A stretch of DNA of 64,000 nucleotides from Xylophilus ampelinus (lineage in GTDB: Bacteria; Pseudomonadota; Gammaproteobacteria; Burkholderiales; Burkholderiaceae_C): NCBI RefSeq assembly GCF_901875635.1, contig NZ_CABFMN010000088.1, forward strand, positions 6,082 to 70,081, given 5' to 3'. Below are positions 48,807-57,490 of this stretch, one piece after another. The position numbers and the translations under genes are program-made. Position 1 is the stretch's first letter, and every line of letters begins with the position of its first letter. Below the pieces are notes generated by a model. It was given only the letters and a program-made list of their open reading frames with translations, ran no database searches and was not told where the DNA came from.

Positions 48807-49529
48807 ATGCAAATCCCGCAACGCCGTCAGTTCCTTCAGGCCGCCGCCGCATTCGGCGCGGCCGGCCTCGCGCCCACCCTGTGGGCGGCCGGCAAGATCA
48901 AGCCCGGCCCCAAGGCCGCGCTCATCGTGGTCGATGTCCAGAACTGCTTCGTCGACGGCGGCACGCTGCCGGTCAAGGGCGGTGCAGAGGTGGTGCCCCT
49001 CATCAACAAGCTGGCCGAGAGCTTCGACAACGTGGTCGTCACGCAGGACTGGCACACGCCCGGCCACGCCTCCTTCGCCAGCGCACACGCGGGCCAGAAG
49101 CCTTTTTCCAGCATCAAGCTCGATTACGGCAACCAGGTGCTGTGGCCCGACCACTGCGTGCAGGGCACCGACGACGCGGCCCTGCACAAGGACCTGAAGC
49201 TGCCCACGGCGCAGCTCATCATCCGCAAGGGCTTCAACAAGGGCGTGGACAGCTATTCCGCCTTCGAGGAGGCCGACCGCAAGACCGTCACCGGCCTGGC
49301 CGGCTACCTGAAGGCGCGCGGCATCAAGACCGTGTACGTCACCGGCCTGGCCACCGACTTCTGCGTCGCCTGGACCGCGCTCGATGCGCGCAAGGCCGGC
49401 TTCGACGCCTACGTGATCGAGGACGCCACGCGCGCCATCGACCTCAACGGCTCGCTGGCCAAGGCCTGGAAGGACATGCAGGCCAAGGGCGTGAAGCGCA
49501 TCCAGTCCAGTGACATCGCCGCCGCCTGA
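48807..49529 (+). CDS. pncA: Tat-exported nicotinamidase (PncA-like cysteine hydrolase)
   Basis: A 240-residue isochorismatase-fold amidase. The triad expected for nicotinamidase is present: D43 (VDVQN), K141 (IRKGF) and C186 (ATDFCVA). So is the metal site D81-W-H83...H87 (DWHTPGH). Unlike ordinary cytosolic PncA it has a 28-residue N-terminal leader with QRRQFLQ and a hydrophobic stretch, a twin-arginine signal ending near LWAAG. It should therefore convert nicotinamide to nicotinate in the periplasm. GGAGG lies before the ATG. It sits between the HAAT importer and a second binding protein. Confidence 0.82.
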   Translation: MQIPQRRQFLQAAAAFGAAGLAPTLWAAGKIKPGPKAALIVVDVQNCFVDGGTLPVKGGAEVVPLINKLAESFDNVVVTQDWHTPGHASFASAHAGQKPFSSIKLDYGNQVLWPDHCVQGTDDAALHKDLKLPTAQLIIRKGFNKGVDSYSAFEEADRKTVTGLAGYLKARGIKTVYVTGLATDFCVAWTALDARKAGFDAYVIEDATRAIDLNGSLAKAWKDMQAKGVKRIQSSDIAAA

Positions 49530-49545
49530 CAGAAGCCACCATTCC

Positions 49546-50706
49546 ATGACCCATCTCTCCAGGCGGCGCACGCTCGGCGCGGGCGCTGCCGCGCTCGCCT
49601 TCGGCCCGGCGCTGCTGCGTGCCGCCCGTGCCGAAAACGGCGTCGCCGAGGGTGTCATCCGGCTCGGGCAATCGGCCGTGTTCAGCGGCCCCGCGCAGGA
49701 CTTCGGCATCGATTACCGCGCCGGCATCCAGCTGTACTTCGACCGGCTCAACAAGGCGGGCGGCGTCCACGGCCGACGCGTCGAACTCGTGTCGTACGAC
49801 GACGTCTACGAACCTGCGAAAACGGCGGCCAACACCACGCGCCTGATCGAGCAGGACAAGGCCTTCGCGCTCACCGGCTATGTGGCCACCGGCAACCTGG
49901 TGGCGGCGATGCCCCTGTGCGAGAAGGCCGGCGTGCCCATGTTCGCGCCGCTGGTGGGCACCACGTCCTTCCGCACCAGCGTCAACCGGCTGCTGTTCCA
50001 TGTGCGGGCGGGCTACGACCTGGAACTGCGCAAGATCATCAGCCACCTCTCGACCATCGGTATCCAGTCCATCGCCGTGGTGTTCCAGGACAGCGCCTTC
50101 GGCAAGTCCAACCTCGCGACCTGCGAGCAGCTCGCAGCCGACTTCAAGGTCAACGTGGTGCAGAAGCTGCCCATGGCCATCGCCGCGACCGATGCCAAGG
50201 AGGTGGTGGCGGGACTCAAGGCCGCATCGCCGGGCGCGGTGGTGATGGTCATGGCCGGCCGCATGGTCGACGTCTTCATCCGCGACTACCGTGCGAGCGG
50301 GTCCGGCGCCCAGCTCTACACGCTGTCGGTGGGCATCACCGACGCCAGGGGCTCGGCCCAACGGCTCGAAGGCAAGCTCGCCGGCCTGGTCACGGCCAGC
50401 ATCGTGCCGCCGCCGCAGGCGCTGCGCGTGCCCATCGTGGCCGACTACCAGCGCGACCGCGCGGCCTTCGGCCAGAAGATCGACAGCTACACGGCACTCG
50501 AAGGCTACATCGTCGGCCGTGTCATGGCCGAGGGCCTGCGGCGCGGCGGGTCCGCGCTCACCCGCGACAGCTTCATCGCCGGGCTGGAGAGCATCGGACG
50601 CACCAGCTTCGGCGAGTTCCCGGTCGAATACAGCGCGCGCAACCACAACGGCTCGACCTTCGTCGACCTGGAGATGTACACCGGCGATGGGCAGTTGCGA
50701 CGCTAG
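49546..50706 (+). CDS. Second HAAT-type ABC binding protein, Tat signal
   Basis: A 386-residue binding protein with a twin-arginine leader (SRRRTLGAGAAALAF) cleaved near RAARA-EN. The body is the HAAT fold (VIRLGQSAVFSGPAQDFG, YRAGIQLYFDRLNKAGGVHG). It lacks its own permease and ATPase, so it probably shares those at 45119-48748 and widens their ligand range, for instance nicotinate versus 6-hydroxynicotinate. It is 16 bases from the nicotinamidase and overlaps the start of the next gene by 20 bases. Confidence 0.85.
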   Translation: MTHLSRRRTLGAGAAALAFGPALLRAARAENGVAEGVIRLGQSAVFSGPAQDFGIDYRAGIQLYFDRLNKAGGVHGRRVELVSYDDVYEPAKTAANTTRLIEQDKAFALTGYVATGNLVAAMPLCEKAGVPMFAPLVGTTSFRTSVNRLLFHVRAGYDLELRKIISHLSTIGIQSIAVVFQDSAFGKSNLATCEQLAADFKVNVVQKLPMAIAATDAKEVVAGLKAASPGAVVMVMAGRMVDVFIRDYRASGSGAQLYTLSVGITDARGSAQRLEGKLAGLVTASIVPPPQALRVPIVADYQRDRAAFGQKIDSYTALEGYIVGRVMAEGLRRGGSALTRDSFIAGLESIGRTSFGEFPVEYSARNHNGSTFVDLEMYTGDGQLRR

Positions 50707-51214
50707 CCAGGTGCAGGCGCCGTTCACGCCCGCCGCCGAGGTCGAGCCGCTGCTGGCGCTCGAGGTCAACGGCTGCGCGGTGTCGGTGCCCGCCTCTCGC
50801 CAAGCCACGCTGCTGCATGTGCTGCGCAACGGGCTGGGTCTCAACGGCCCCAAGTACGGTTGCGGCCTTGGCCAATGTGGCGCCTGCACGGTGCATGTGG
50901 ACGGCGTGGCCGCGAGGGCCTGCGTGATTCCGGCGCACGGCGTGGCGGGTCGCCAGGTGACGACGCTCGAGGGGCTCGGCACGCGCCATGATTTCCACCC
51001 CGTGCAGCAGGCCTTCGAGCAGGCCCAGGCCGCGCAGTGCGGCTACTGCCTCAACGGCATGGTGATGCAGGCCGCGGCGCTGCTTGCGCGTGAGCCGCAC
51101 CCCACGCCCGCACGCATCCGCGCCGAGCTGTCGGGCAACCTGTGCCGCTGCGGCACGCACATCGAGATCCTGCGCGCCGTGGAACACGCCGCCGCGCGCC
51201 TCGCGTCGGCATGA
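50687..51214 (+). CDS. nicA: Nicotinate dehydrogenase small subunit, 2x[2Fe-2S]
   Basis: A 175-residue iron-sulfur subunit of the xanthine-dehydrogenase family. The plant-type cluster ligands are C59, C64, C67 and C79 (YGCGLGQCGACTVHVDG) and the second cluster has C118, C121, C153 and C155 (QCGYCLNGM, NLCRCGTH). It passes electrons from the molybdenum site of the next protein. Together they match NicA/NicB, which hydroxylates nicotinate to 6-hydroxynicotinate. The ATG at 50687 overlaps the binding-protein gene; a GTG at 50711 is an alternative. The TGA overlaps the next ATG. Confidence 0.85.
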   Translation: MGSCDASQVQAPFTPAAEVEPLLALEVNGCAVSVPASRQATLLHVLRNGLGLNGPKYGCGLGQCGACTVHVDGVAARACVIPAHGVAGRQVTTLEGLGTRHDFHPVQQAFEQAQAAQCGYCLNGMVMQAAALLAREPHPTPARIRAELSGNLCRCGTHIEILRAVEHAAARLASA

Positions 51215-54200
51215 CCCTGCCCATGCGTGCGAGCCAGCCCCGCAGCCGGGCCGACTTCCTGGCGGCCGAGGGCATGCTCGTGGTCGTGCGGCCCACGCCA
51301 CCGGCACCGCCCCCTGCCAAGGGCCAGCCAGCCGCGGTGCCGGGCAACCCGCTCGAGGGCGACGAGGTCCTGCTGGCCGTGTGGGACGACGGCAGCATCA
51401 CGGCCTTGAACGGCCACGTCGACCTGGGCACCGGCATCGCCACCGCACTGGCGCAGATCGTGGCCGAGGAGCTCGACGCCCCGTTGGATGCTGTCTGCAT
51501 GGTGCTGGGCGACACGGCACGGGCGCCCAACCAGGGCGCGACCATTGCCAGCGCGTCGATCCAGATCCATGCGCAGCCGCTGCGCGTCGCGGCGGCGCAG
51601 GCGCGCGCCTGGCTGCTTGCGCGCGCGGCCGAGCGGCTGGGCGTCGCGGCGGCCGAGTTGCGCGTCGTCGATGGCACGGTTCACCACGGCGACGCAGCAC
51701 GGCTGTCGCTGGCCGCGCTGGTGGCCGGCCAGAGCACCGTGCTCACGCTCGACACCGCCGCGCAGCTCAAGCGCCCCGAGGACTACCGACTCGTCGGCAC
51801 GCCGCAGCCCCGCATCGACATTCCCGCCAAGCTGGCGGGCGAACTGGTGTTCGTGCACGACATGCGCCTGCCCGGCATGCTGCACGGGCGCGTGGTGCGG
51901 CCGCCCTACGCGGGCGCCGACCATGGCGACTTCGTCGGCAACACGCTCGAGTCGGTCGACGAATCGTCCATCGCGCACATCCCCGGCATCCGCGCGGTGG
52001 TGGTGATCCGCGACTTCGTCGGCATCGTCGCCGAGCGCGAGGAGCACGCCGAACAGGCCATGCGCGAACTGCGCGTGCGCTGGAAGTCCTGGCCCGGCAT
52101 GCCCGACCTCGACCACCCCGACAAGGTGGCTCAGGCGATCCGCGACAACCCGGCCACGCAGCGCCTGCTGGTGGACGAGGGCGACGTCGATGCCGCCCTG
52201 GCCGGTGCGGGCGACGCGATGCGCCGCACCTACCTGTGGCCGTACCAGCTGCATGCGTCGATCGGGCCGTCGTGCGCCGTCGCGCAATGGACGCCCGACG
52301 AGCGCGTGCGCCTGCGTTGCTGGGCGGGCTCGCAGAACCCGCATGTGCTGCGTGCGGACCTCGCGAAGCTCATGGGCGTGCAGGACATCGAAGTCGACGT
52401 CGTGCGCATGGAGGCCGCCGGCTGCTATGGCCGCAACGGCGCCGACGACGTGGCGGCCGACGCGGCGCTGCTGGCCCGTGCCGTCGGCGCGCCGGTGCGC
52501 GTGCAGCTCACGCGCGAGCAGGAGCACGCCTGGGAGCCCAAGGGCACGGCGCAGCTCATGACGGTGGCCGGCGCGCTGTCGCCCGAGGGCGGCATCGGCG
52601 CCTACGACTTCGAAACCTCCTACCCCAGCAACGGCGCACCCACGCTGGCGCTGCTGCTCACCGGCACCGTCGACGCGCAGCCGCACGCCTACGAGATGGG
52701 CGACCGCACCGCGCGCCCGCCCTACGCCTACGACCACCTGCGGGTCAAGGTCAACGACATGGCGCCGATCGTGCGCGCCTCGTGGCTGCGCGGCGTGTCG
52801 GCGCTGCCCAACGCCTTCGCGCACGAGTCCTTCATCGACGAGCTGGCCACGGCCGCGGGCGTGGACCCGGTGCAGTTCCGCCTGCGCCACCTCGACGACC
52901 CGCGCGCCGTCGAACTCGTGCAGGCCACGGCGCAGAAGGCCGGATGGCGCATGCGTACCGGGCCGCAGGAGAACAGCGATGGCGGCTTGGGGCCGGGCGG
53001 CGACATCCTTTTCGGGCAGGGGTTCGCGTATGCGCGCTACATCCACAGCAAGTGGCCCGGCTTCGGCGCCGCCTGGGCCGCCTGGGTGGCCGACGTGGAG
53101 GTCAATCGCAGGACGGGCGAGGTGCATGTGCGCCGCGTGGTCGTCGGCCACGATGCGGGCCTGACCATCAACCCGGCGGGTGTCGAGCATCAGGTGCACG
53201 GCAACGTGCTGCAGACCACCAGCCGCGCCCTGAAGGAGCAGGTGCAGTTCGCACCGGCGCCGCCCGCCGGCACCGATGCCGCCAAGGAGCAGCTGCCCGG
53301 CGTGCTGCCGCAGGGCGTGGTCGCGAATCGCGAATGGGGCAGCTACCCGATCCTCAGCTTCCGCGAGGTGCCGGTGGTCGAGGTGCTGCAGATGCCGCGC
53401 CCCGGCGAGCCGCCGCTGGGCGCCGGCGAGTCGGCCTCGGTGCCCGGCACGGCGGCGATCGCCAACGCGATCTTCGACGCGACCGGCGTGCGCTTCCGCG
53501 CGCCGCCCTTCACGCCCGAGGTGGTGCGGGCTGCGCTCAATCCGCTGCCACCTGCGGGCGAGGCCACGGCGCGCGACGAAGCGCCGCAGGCACTGCCCGT
53601 TCCGGCACGCGCGCTGCCGGCCGAAGCGCCGCTGCCGCGCCGCAAGGGCCTGTGGGCCACGGGCGCCGCGCTGCTCCTCGGTGGCCTCGGCGCCATCGCC
53701 GGCCTGCTCGGCTGGCGATCCGCCATCGCACCCGTGTCCTTCAGTGCACCCGCCTACAGCGCCGAGACCATCGAGCGCGGCCGGCAACTCGCTGCGCTGG
53801 GCGATTGCGTCGTGTGCCACACCGCGCCCGGCGGCACACCGAACGCCGGCGGCCGCGCGATGGAAACGCCCTTTGGCACCCTTCACACCACCAACCTCAC
53901 GCCCGACGCCGAGACGGGCCTGGGCCGCTGGTCCTTCACGGCCTTTCAGCGCGCGATGCGCGAGGGCATCTCGCGCGACGGCCGGTACCTCTACCCGGCC
54001 TTCCCGTACACCGCCTTCGCCAAGACCAGCGACGACGACCTGCAGGCGCTGTACGCCTACCTGCAGTCGTTGCCCGCGGTGAAGGCGGGGGCGAGAGAGG
54101 ACGGCTCGCCCGCCATCCTGCCGGCCAACGACCTGCGCTTCCCCTTCAACCTGCGGCCCTTGATGGCGGGCTGGAACGCGCTGTTCCACGACGCCACGCC

Positions 54201-54984
54201 CTACGTGCCCGCTGCAACGCAGAGCGCGGAGTGGAACCGGGGCGCCTACCTCGTCAACGGCCTGGGCCACTGCGGCGCCTGCCACACGCCGCGCAACGCG
54301 CTGGGGGCGGAGCAGGGCGGCAGCGCCTTCCTCGCGGGCACCACCATCGACGGCTGGGAAGCGCCCGCGCTCACGTCGCTGTCGACGTCGCCCGTTCCCT
54401 GGGATGCCGATGCGCTCTACGCCTACCTGCGACACGGCCATTCGCCGCGGCACGGTGTCGCGGGCGGGCCGATGGCGGAGGTGGTGCGCGAACTGCAGCA
54501 GGTGTCCGACGCCGACATCCGCGCCATGGCCACCTACCTCGCGTCCTTCAACCCCGCGCCGGCGCCCGATCCGCAGGGGCAGGCGCAGGCCGTGGTGCAG
54601 GCCGCCGCGGCGCGGCAGGGCCAGTTGCTCGGCGCGCCGCAGCGCATGTTCGAGATGGCCTGCGCCGCCTGCCACCACGACAAGACAGGCGCGGGCGGCC
54701 CGACGCTGCTGGGCGTGAACACGCCGCTGGCGCTCAACAGCCAACTGGCCGGCGACCGGCCCGACAACCTCATCCGCACCATCCTCGACGGCGTGCGGGA
54801 GCCCGCGACGAAGGAACTCGGCTTCATGCCCGCCTTCCGCGACGCCCTGAGCGACGCGCAGATCGCCGAGCTGGCCGGCTACATGCGCGCGCGCTTCGCA
54901 CCGCAGGCTCCGCCGTGGACCGACCTGCCGGCGCAGGTCGCCCGCGTGCGCGCGGCGCCGGGCCACGGCGCACCGGTGCGCTGA
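51211..54984 (+). CDS. nicB: Nicotinate dehydrogenase large subunit with three cytochrome c domains
   Basis: A 1257-residue fusion. Residues about 1-800 are the molybdopterin-binding part of the xanthine dehydrogenase family (DLGTGIATALAQI, GCYGRNGADDVAADAALL, ASWLRGVSALPNAFAHES, LGAGESASVPGTAAIANAI). A membrane helix follows at about 814-835. Three cytochrome c haem sites come next: CVVCH (866-870), CGACH (1021-1025) and CAACH (1151-1155). This architecture is that of Pseudomonas NicB, where electrons leave the substrate through haems to the respiratory chain. With no N-terminal signal, the Mo part should face the cytoplasm and the haems the periplasm. Other N-heterocycle substrates cannot be excluded. 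Confidence 0.85.
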   Translation: MTLPMRASQPRSRADFLAAEGMLVVVRPTPPAPPPAKGQPAAVPGNPLEGDEVLLAVWDDGSITALNGHVDLGTGIATALAQIVAEELDAPLDAVCMVLGDTARAPNQGATIASASIQIHAQPLRVAAAQARAWLLARAAERLGVAAAELRVVDGTVHHGDAARLSLAALVAGQSTVLTLDTAAQLKRPEDYRLVGTPQPRIDIPAKLAGELVFVHDMRLPGMLHGRVVRPPYAGADHGDFVGNTLESVDESSIAHIPGIRAVVVIRDFVGIVAEREEHAEQAMRELRVRWKSWPGMPDLDHPDKVAQAIRDNPATQRLLVDEGDVDAALAGAGDAMRRTYLWPYQLHASIGPSCAVAQWTPDERVRLRCWAGSQNPHVLRADLAKLMGVQDIEVDVVRMEAAGCYGRNGADDVAADAALLARAVGAPVRVQLTREQEHAWEPKGTAQLMTVAGALSPEGGIGAYDFETSYPSNGAPTLALLLTGTVDAQPHAYEMGDRTARPPYAYDHLRVKVNDMAPIVRASWLRGVSALPNAFAHESFIDELATAAGVDPVQFRLRHLDDPRAVELVQATAQKAGWRMRTGPQENSDGGLGPGGDILFGQGFAYARYIHSKWPGFGAAWAAWVADVEVNRRTGEVHVRRVVVGHDAGLTINPAGVEHQVHGNVLQTTSRALKEQVQFAPAPPAGTDAAKEQLPGVLPQGVVANREWGSYPILSFREVPVVEVLQMPRPGEPPLGAGESASVPGTAAIANAIFDATGVRFRAPPFTPEVVRAALNPLPPAGEATARDEAPQALPVPARALPAEAPLPRRKGLWATGAALLLGGLGAIAGLLGWRSAIAPVSFSAPAYSAETIERGRQLAALGDCVVCHTAPGGTPNAGGRAMETPFGTLHTTNLTPDAETGLGRWSFTAFQRAMREGISRDGRYLYPAFPYTAFAKTSDDDLQALYAYLQSLPAVKAGAREDGSPAILPANDLRFPFNLRPLMAGWNALFHDATPYVPAATQSAEWNRGAYLVNGLGHCGACHTPRNALGAEQGGSAFLAGTTIDGWEAPALTSLSTSPVPWDADALYAYLRHGHSPRHGVAGGPMAEVVRELQQVSDADIRAMATYLASFNPAPAPDPQGQAQAVVQAAAARQGQLLGAPQRMFEMACAACHHDKTGAGGPTLLGVNTPLALNSQLAGDRPDNLIRTILDGVREPATKELGFMPAFRDALSDAQIAELAGYMRARFAPQAPPWTDLPAQVARVRAAPGHGAPVR

Positions 54985-54989
54985 CGAAG

Positions 54990-55054
54990 TTTCAAGCCAA
55001 ATCGGCCTGCAGCGCCCACCCCATCTGCGCGAGCAGCTATCAATTCAATAGCAA
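54990..55054. repeat. Dispersed repeat family A, copy 5 (inverted orientation)
   Basis: TTTCAAGCCAAATCGGCCTGCAGCGCCCACC..CGAGCAGCTATCAATTCAATAGCAA is the reverse-strand form of the element at 24776. It lies between nicB and the FAH-family gene. Confidence 0.8.
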
Positions 55055-55110
55055 TTCGCGACAGAGAAGCTGCGGCGACACTCTGCCTCTCACACGACAC
55101 GGAGACACCG

Positions 55111-56304
55111 ATGACCCAGCCCATGCCCCTCGACCCCACCCGCAGCCTGCCGCAGGACGCCGAGCGCGCGATGCTCGTGGGGCGGCTCTGGCAGCCCGGC
55201 GTCGGCCCGGTGCTGGTCGCGGTGCGCGGCGATGCGCTGCACGAGCTGTCGGCCCTGGCACCCACGGCCAGCGAACTGTTCGAGCAGGACGACCCGGCCG
55301 CGGCGGTGCGGCGCCTGCTCGATGCCGGCGGGGCGCCGCGCATCGCGTCACTGGCCGAGGTGCTGCGCAACAGCGACGCCACCGCACGCGACGACGCGCA
55401 ACCCTGGCTGCTCGCGCCCTGCGACCTGCAGGCCGTCAAGGCCAGCGGCGTGACCTTCGTGGCGAGCCTGCTCGAACGGGTGATCGAGGAACAGGCGCGC
55501 GGCGACGCGACCAAGGCCGAGGCCATCCGCGCCGGCCTCTCGCAGGTGCTGGGCGACAACCTCGCGGGCATCGTGCCCGGCTCGCCGCAGGCCGCGAAGG
55601 TCAAGGAGGTGCTGATCGCACAGAACGCCTGGTCGCAGTACCTCGAGGTCGGCATCGGACCGGATGCCGAGATCTTCACCAAGGCACCGGTGCTCGCGGC
55701 GGTGGGCACGGGGGCCGACGTCGGCATCCTTGCCAAGTCGGTGTGGAACAACCCCGAGCCCGAGGTCGTGCTCGCCATCGACAGCCGCGGCCGGGTGGTC
55801 GGCGCCGCGCTGGGCAACGACGTCAACCTGCGCGACATCGAAGGCCGCAGCGCGCTGCTGCTGGGCAAGGCCAAGGACAACAACGCCTCCTGCGCCATCG
55901 GCCCCTTCGTGCGCCTGTTCGACGCGCACTTCGGCATCGACGACGTGCGCCGCATCATCGTGGCGCTGAAGGTCGAGGGGCCCGAAGGCTTCGTCATGGA
56001 GGGCAGCAGCTCGCTGGCGAAGATCAGCCGCGACCCGCTCGACCTTGCGGCGCAGGCCATCGGCCCGCACCACGCCTACCCCGACGGGCTGATGCTCTTC
56101 CTGGGCACCATGTTCGCGCCCACGCAGGACCGCCATGGCCCCGGGCAGGGCTTCACGCATGTGGTGGGCGACCGCGTGATGATCGCCGCGCCGGAACTGG
56201 GCGCACTGGTCAACCGCGTCGTGCACGCGCACGACGCGCCGCGCTGGGACTTCGGCATCGGCGCGCTGATGCGCAACCTGGCCGGGCGCGGCCTGCTGCG
56301 CTGA
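55111..56304 (+). CDS. Fumarylacetoacetate-hydrolase family protein (AraD1-like)
   Basis: A 397-residue FAH-superfamily enzyme. The core GNDVNLRDIEGRSALLLGKA, the VEGPEGFVMEGSSS stretch and the late LGTMFAPTQDR match the subgroup containing 2-keto-3-deoxy-arabinonate dehydratase and similar sugar-acid lyases, which handle 2-oxo acids through a divalent metal. GGAG precedes the ATG. It follows nicB on the same strand but after a repeat and a 126-base gap, so it may be a separate unit. A role in a late step of the neighbouring catabolic locus is possible but unsupported. Convergent with the lipoprotein gene. Confidence 0.75.
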   Translation: MTQPMPLDPTRSLPQDAERAMLVGRLWQPGVGPVLVAVRGDALHELSALAPTASELFEQDDPAAAVRRLLDAGGAPRIASLAEVLRNSDATARDDAQPWLLAPCDLQAVKASGVTFVASLLERVIEEQARGDATKAEAIRAGLSQVLGDNLAGIVPGSPQAAKVKEVLIAQNAWSQYLEVGIGPDAEIFTKAPVLAAVGTGADVGILAKSVWNNPEPEVVLAIDSRGRVVGAALGNDVNLRDIEGRSALLLGKAKDNNASCAIGPFVRLFDAHFGIDDVRRIIVALKVEGPEGFVMEGSSSLAKISRDPLDLAAQAIGPHHAYPDGLMLFLGTMFAPTQDRHGPGQGFTHVVGDRVMIAAPELGALVNRVVHAHDAPRWDFGIGALMRNLAGRGLLR

Positions 56305-56328
56305 GTCCGTTCGCAGCGGGGGCCGTGC

Positions 56329-56988
56329 CTACAACGGCAGGCAGCGCAGCTCCACGCTGGGCGACTGCAGCCGGTCGGCGTACCAGCCTTCGCGCGCCGG
56401 CGAGATCAACGCACCCAGCCCGTTCATCAGCGCCACGCGGTCGTCGGGCTTGGCCTCGCGGTAGCAGCTGCCCAGGCTCTCGAGGCTGGCACGCAGCGCC
56501 TGCGCCTGCTGCGGGTTGCTCTTCTCGAGCGTGGCCGCGTTGTTCTTGAGCCAGTCCTCGTAGGCCTGCAGCGTCTGCTCGGGCAGCTTGGCTGCCTCGT
56601 CCTTCGGCACCATCGTGGCGTAGAGCTTCTGCAGGCTCACGGCGCCGGGCTGGCCCATCTTCAGGCTCACGTCGTACTGTGCCTCGAAGGCGCCCTGGCG
56701 CCAGATCACGCGGCGGATCTTGTAGTCGAGCTGGCCCTTCTCGCCGCCCAGCACCTGGATCAGTTCGCGCGCCTTGGCATTGTTCGGGTCCTCGCCGAAG
56801 TTGGCCTGCAGCGCCTGCGTGATCTGCGCGTCGTCCGGGAAGCGGATGCCGTTGGCACTGCCATTGCCGGTGCCGTCCTTGCAGGCCGTGAGCACCACGG
56901 CACCGACCACACCGGCCGCAAACAGGGCGGCGGTGCGTGCGATTCGCAACGAGGAAACGGCGGAGTAAAAGCAGATGTTGAAGCGCAT
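56329..56988 (-). CDS. Putative lipoprotein of unknown function
   Basis: A 219-residue protein with a long signal region: charged start, hydrophobic AALFAAGVVGAVVLTAC, with LTAC as a lipobox so that C36 would be lipidated. The mature part is helical and polar with a lone later cysteine pair (GSCYREAKP, LRCLPL) that might form a disulfide. I do not recognise the family. Convergent with the FAH gene and divergent from the repeat-protein locus that starts at 57491, with a 502-base gap upstream. Confidence 0.65.
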   Translation of the reverse strand: MRFNICFYSAVSSLRIARTAALFAAGVVGAVVLTACKDGTGNGSANGIRFPDDAQITQALQANFGEDPNNAKARELIQVLGGEKGQLDYKIRRVIWRQGAFEAQYDVSLKMGQPGAVSLQKLYATMVPKDEAAKLPEQTLQAYEDWLKNNAATLEKSNPQQAQALRASLESLGSCYREAKPDDRVALMNGLGALISPAREGWYADRLQSPSVELRCLPL

Positions 56989-57490
56989 GAAGTGCGTGGT
57001 CGTGGCTTGGAGGGCCCCGAGTGTCTGCGAGTGAGTGCGTGCACCTTGTCAGACCTGTCCGACAGGAGCCGCCAGCGAGGCGGCGTGTTTGTGAATCGAT
57101 GTTTCGATACGCGCTGCGTGAAGCCTTGCCTCCGGTTGCAGGTGCGACGAGTGGCCTTGACAGCACTTGTCGGCATCGCGTTGTGAGATCACTCCCACAC
57201 GACGTGTCTTCGATGGCGCAACTGCAGACCTTCCCATTAAAAAGAGGGTCCGGAATCGCTAGAAAACCATGTGTGAGCGCTCGCTGAAAGTTCCGAGGCC
57301 TGCATCAAGAAGTGCGAGAAATTTCACGCATCGCCGCGATGCATGCACGATTTCGTAAGCAGGCGTGACCTCAACAGCGACTTACAAATAAGACAGGGCA
57401 TGTCACTTTGCATCGGTAGATTGCGCCTCGTGGTCCGCACCGGACCGCGCTTCAACACCTTCCATCTTTCGCACTACCAGGAGTGAACAC
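56989..57490. other. Long leader region upstream of the repeat-protein locus
   Basis: No gene was found in these 502 bases. It is less GC-rich than its surroundings, especially 57230-57400. It holds two small palindromes: CTGTC-C-GACAG at 57055-57065 and GCATCGC-C-GCGATGC at 57328-57342. The length suggests extensive promoter control or a long 5' leader for the secreted-protein genes. Confidence 0.6.
57328..57342. promoter_or_regulatory. 15-bp perfect palindrome GCATCGC-C-GCGATGC
   Basis: Two 7-base arms flank one central base, about 150 bases before the first secreted repeat protein. It is operator-like; no regulator is known for it. Confidence 0.4.

Noticed and set aside
51043..54966. A 1307-codon - strand reading frame opposite nicB
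   Set aside because: The translation is compositionally typical of antisense GC-rich frames. The + strand carries the molybdopterin and three CxxCH motifs in order.
50687..54984. Xanthine or uracil/thymine dehydrogenase for purine or pyrimidine oxidation
   Set aside because: There is no FAD subunit and the large subunit has three cytochrome c domains as in NicB. Nicotinamidase, reductase and enamidase genes nearby fit nicotinate better. It is not strictly excluded.
55111..56304. Barbiturase/cyanuric-acid-hydrolase-type ring-opening amidohydrolase
   Set aside because: Reading the protein shows FAH-family motifs (GNDVNLRDIEGRSALLLG) instead, so it was reassigned.
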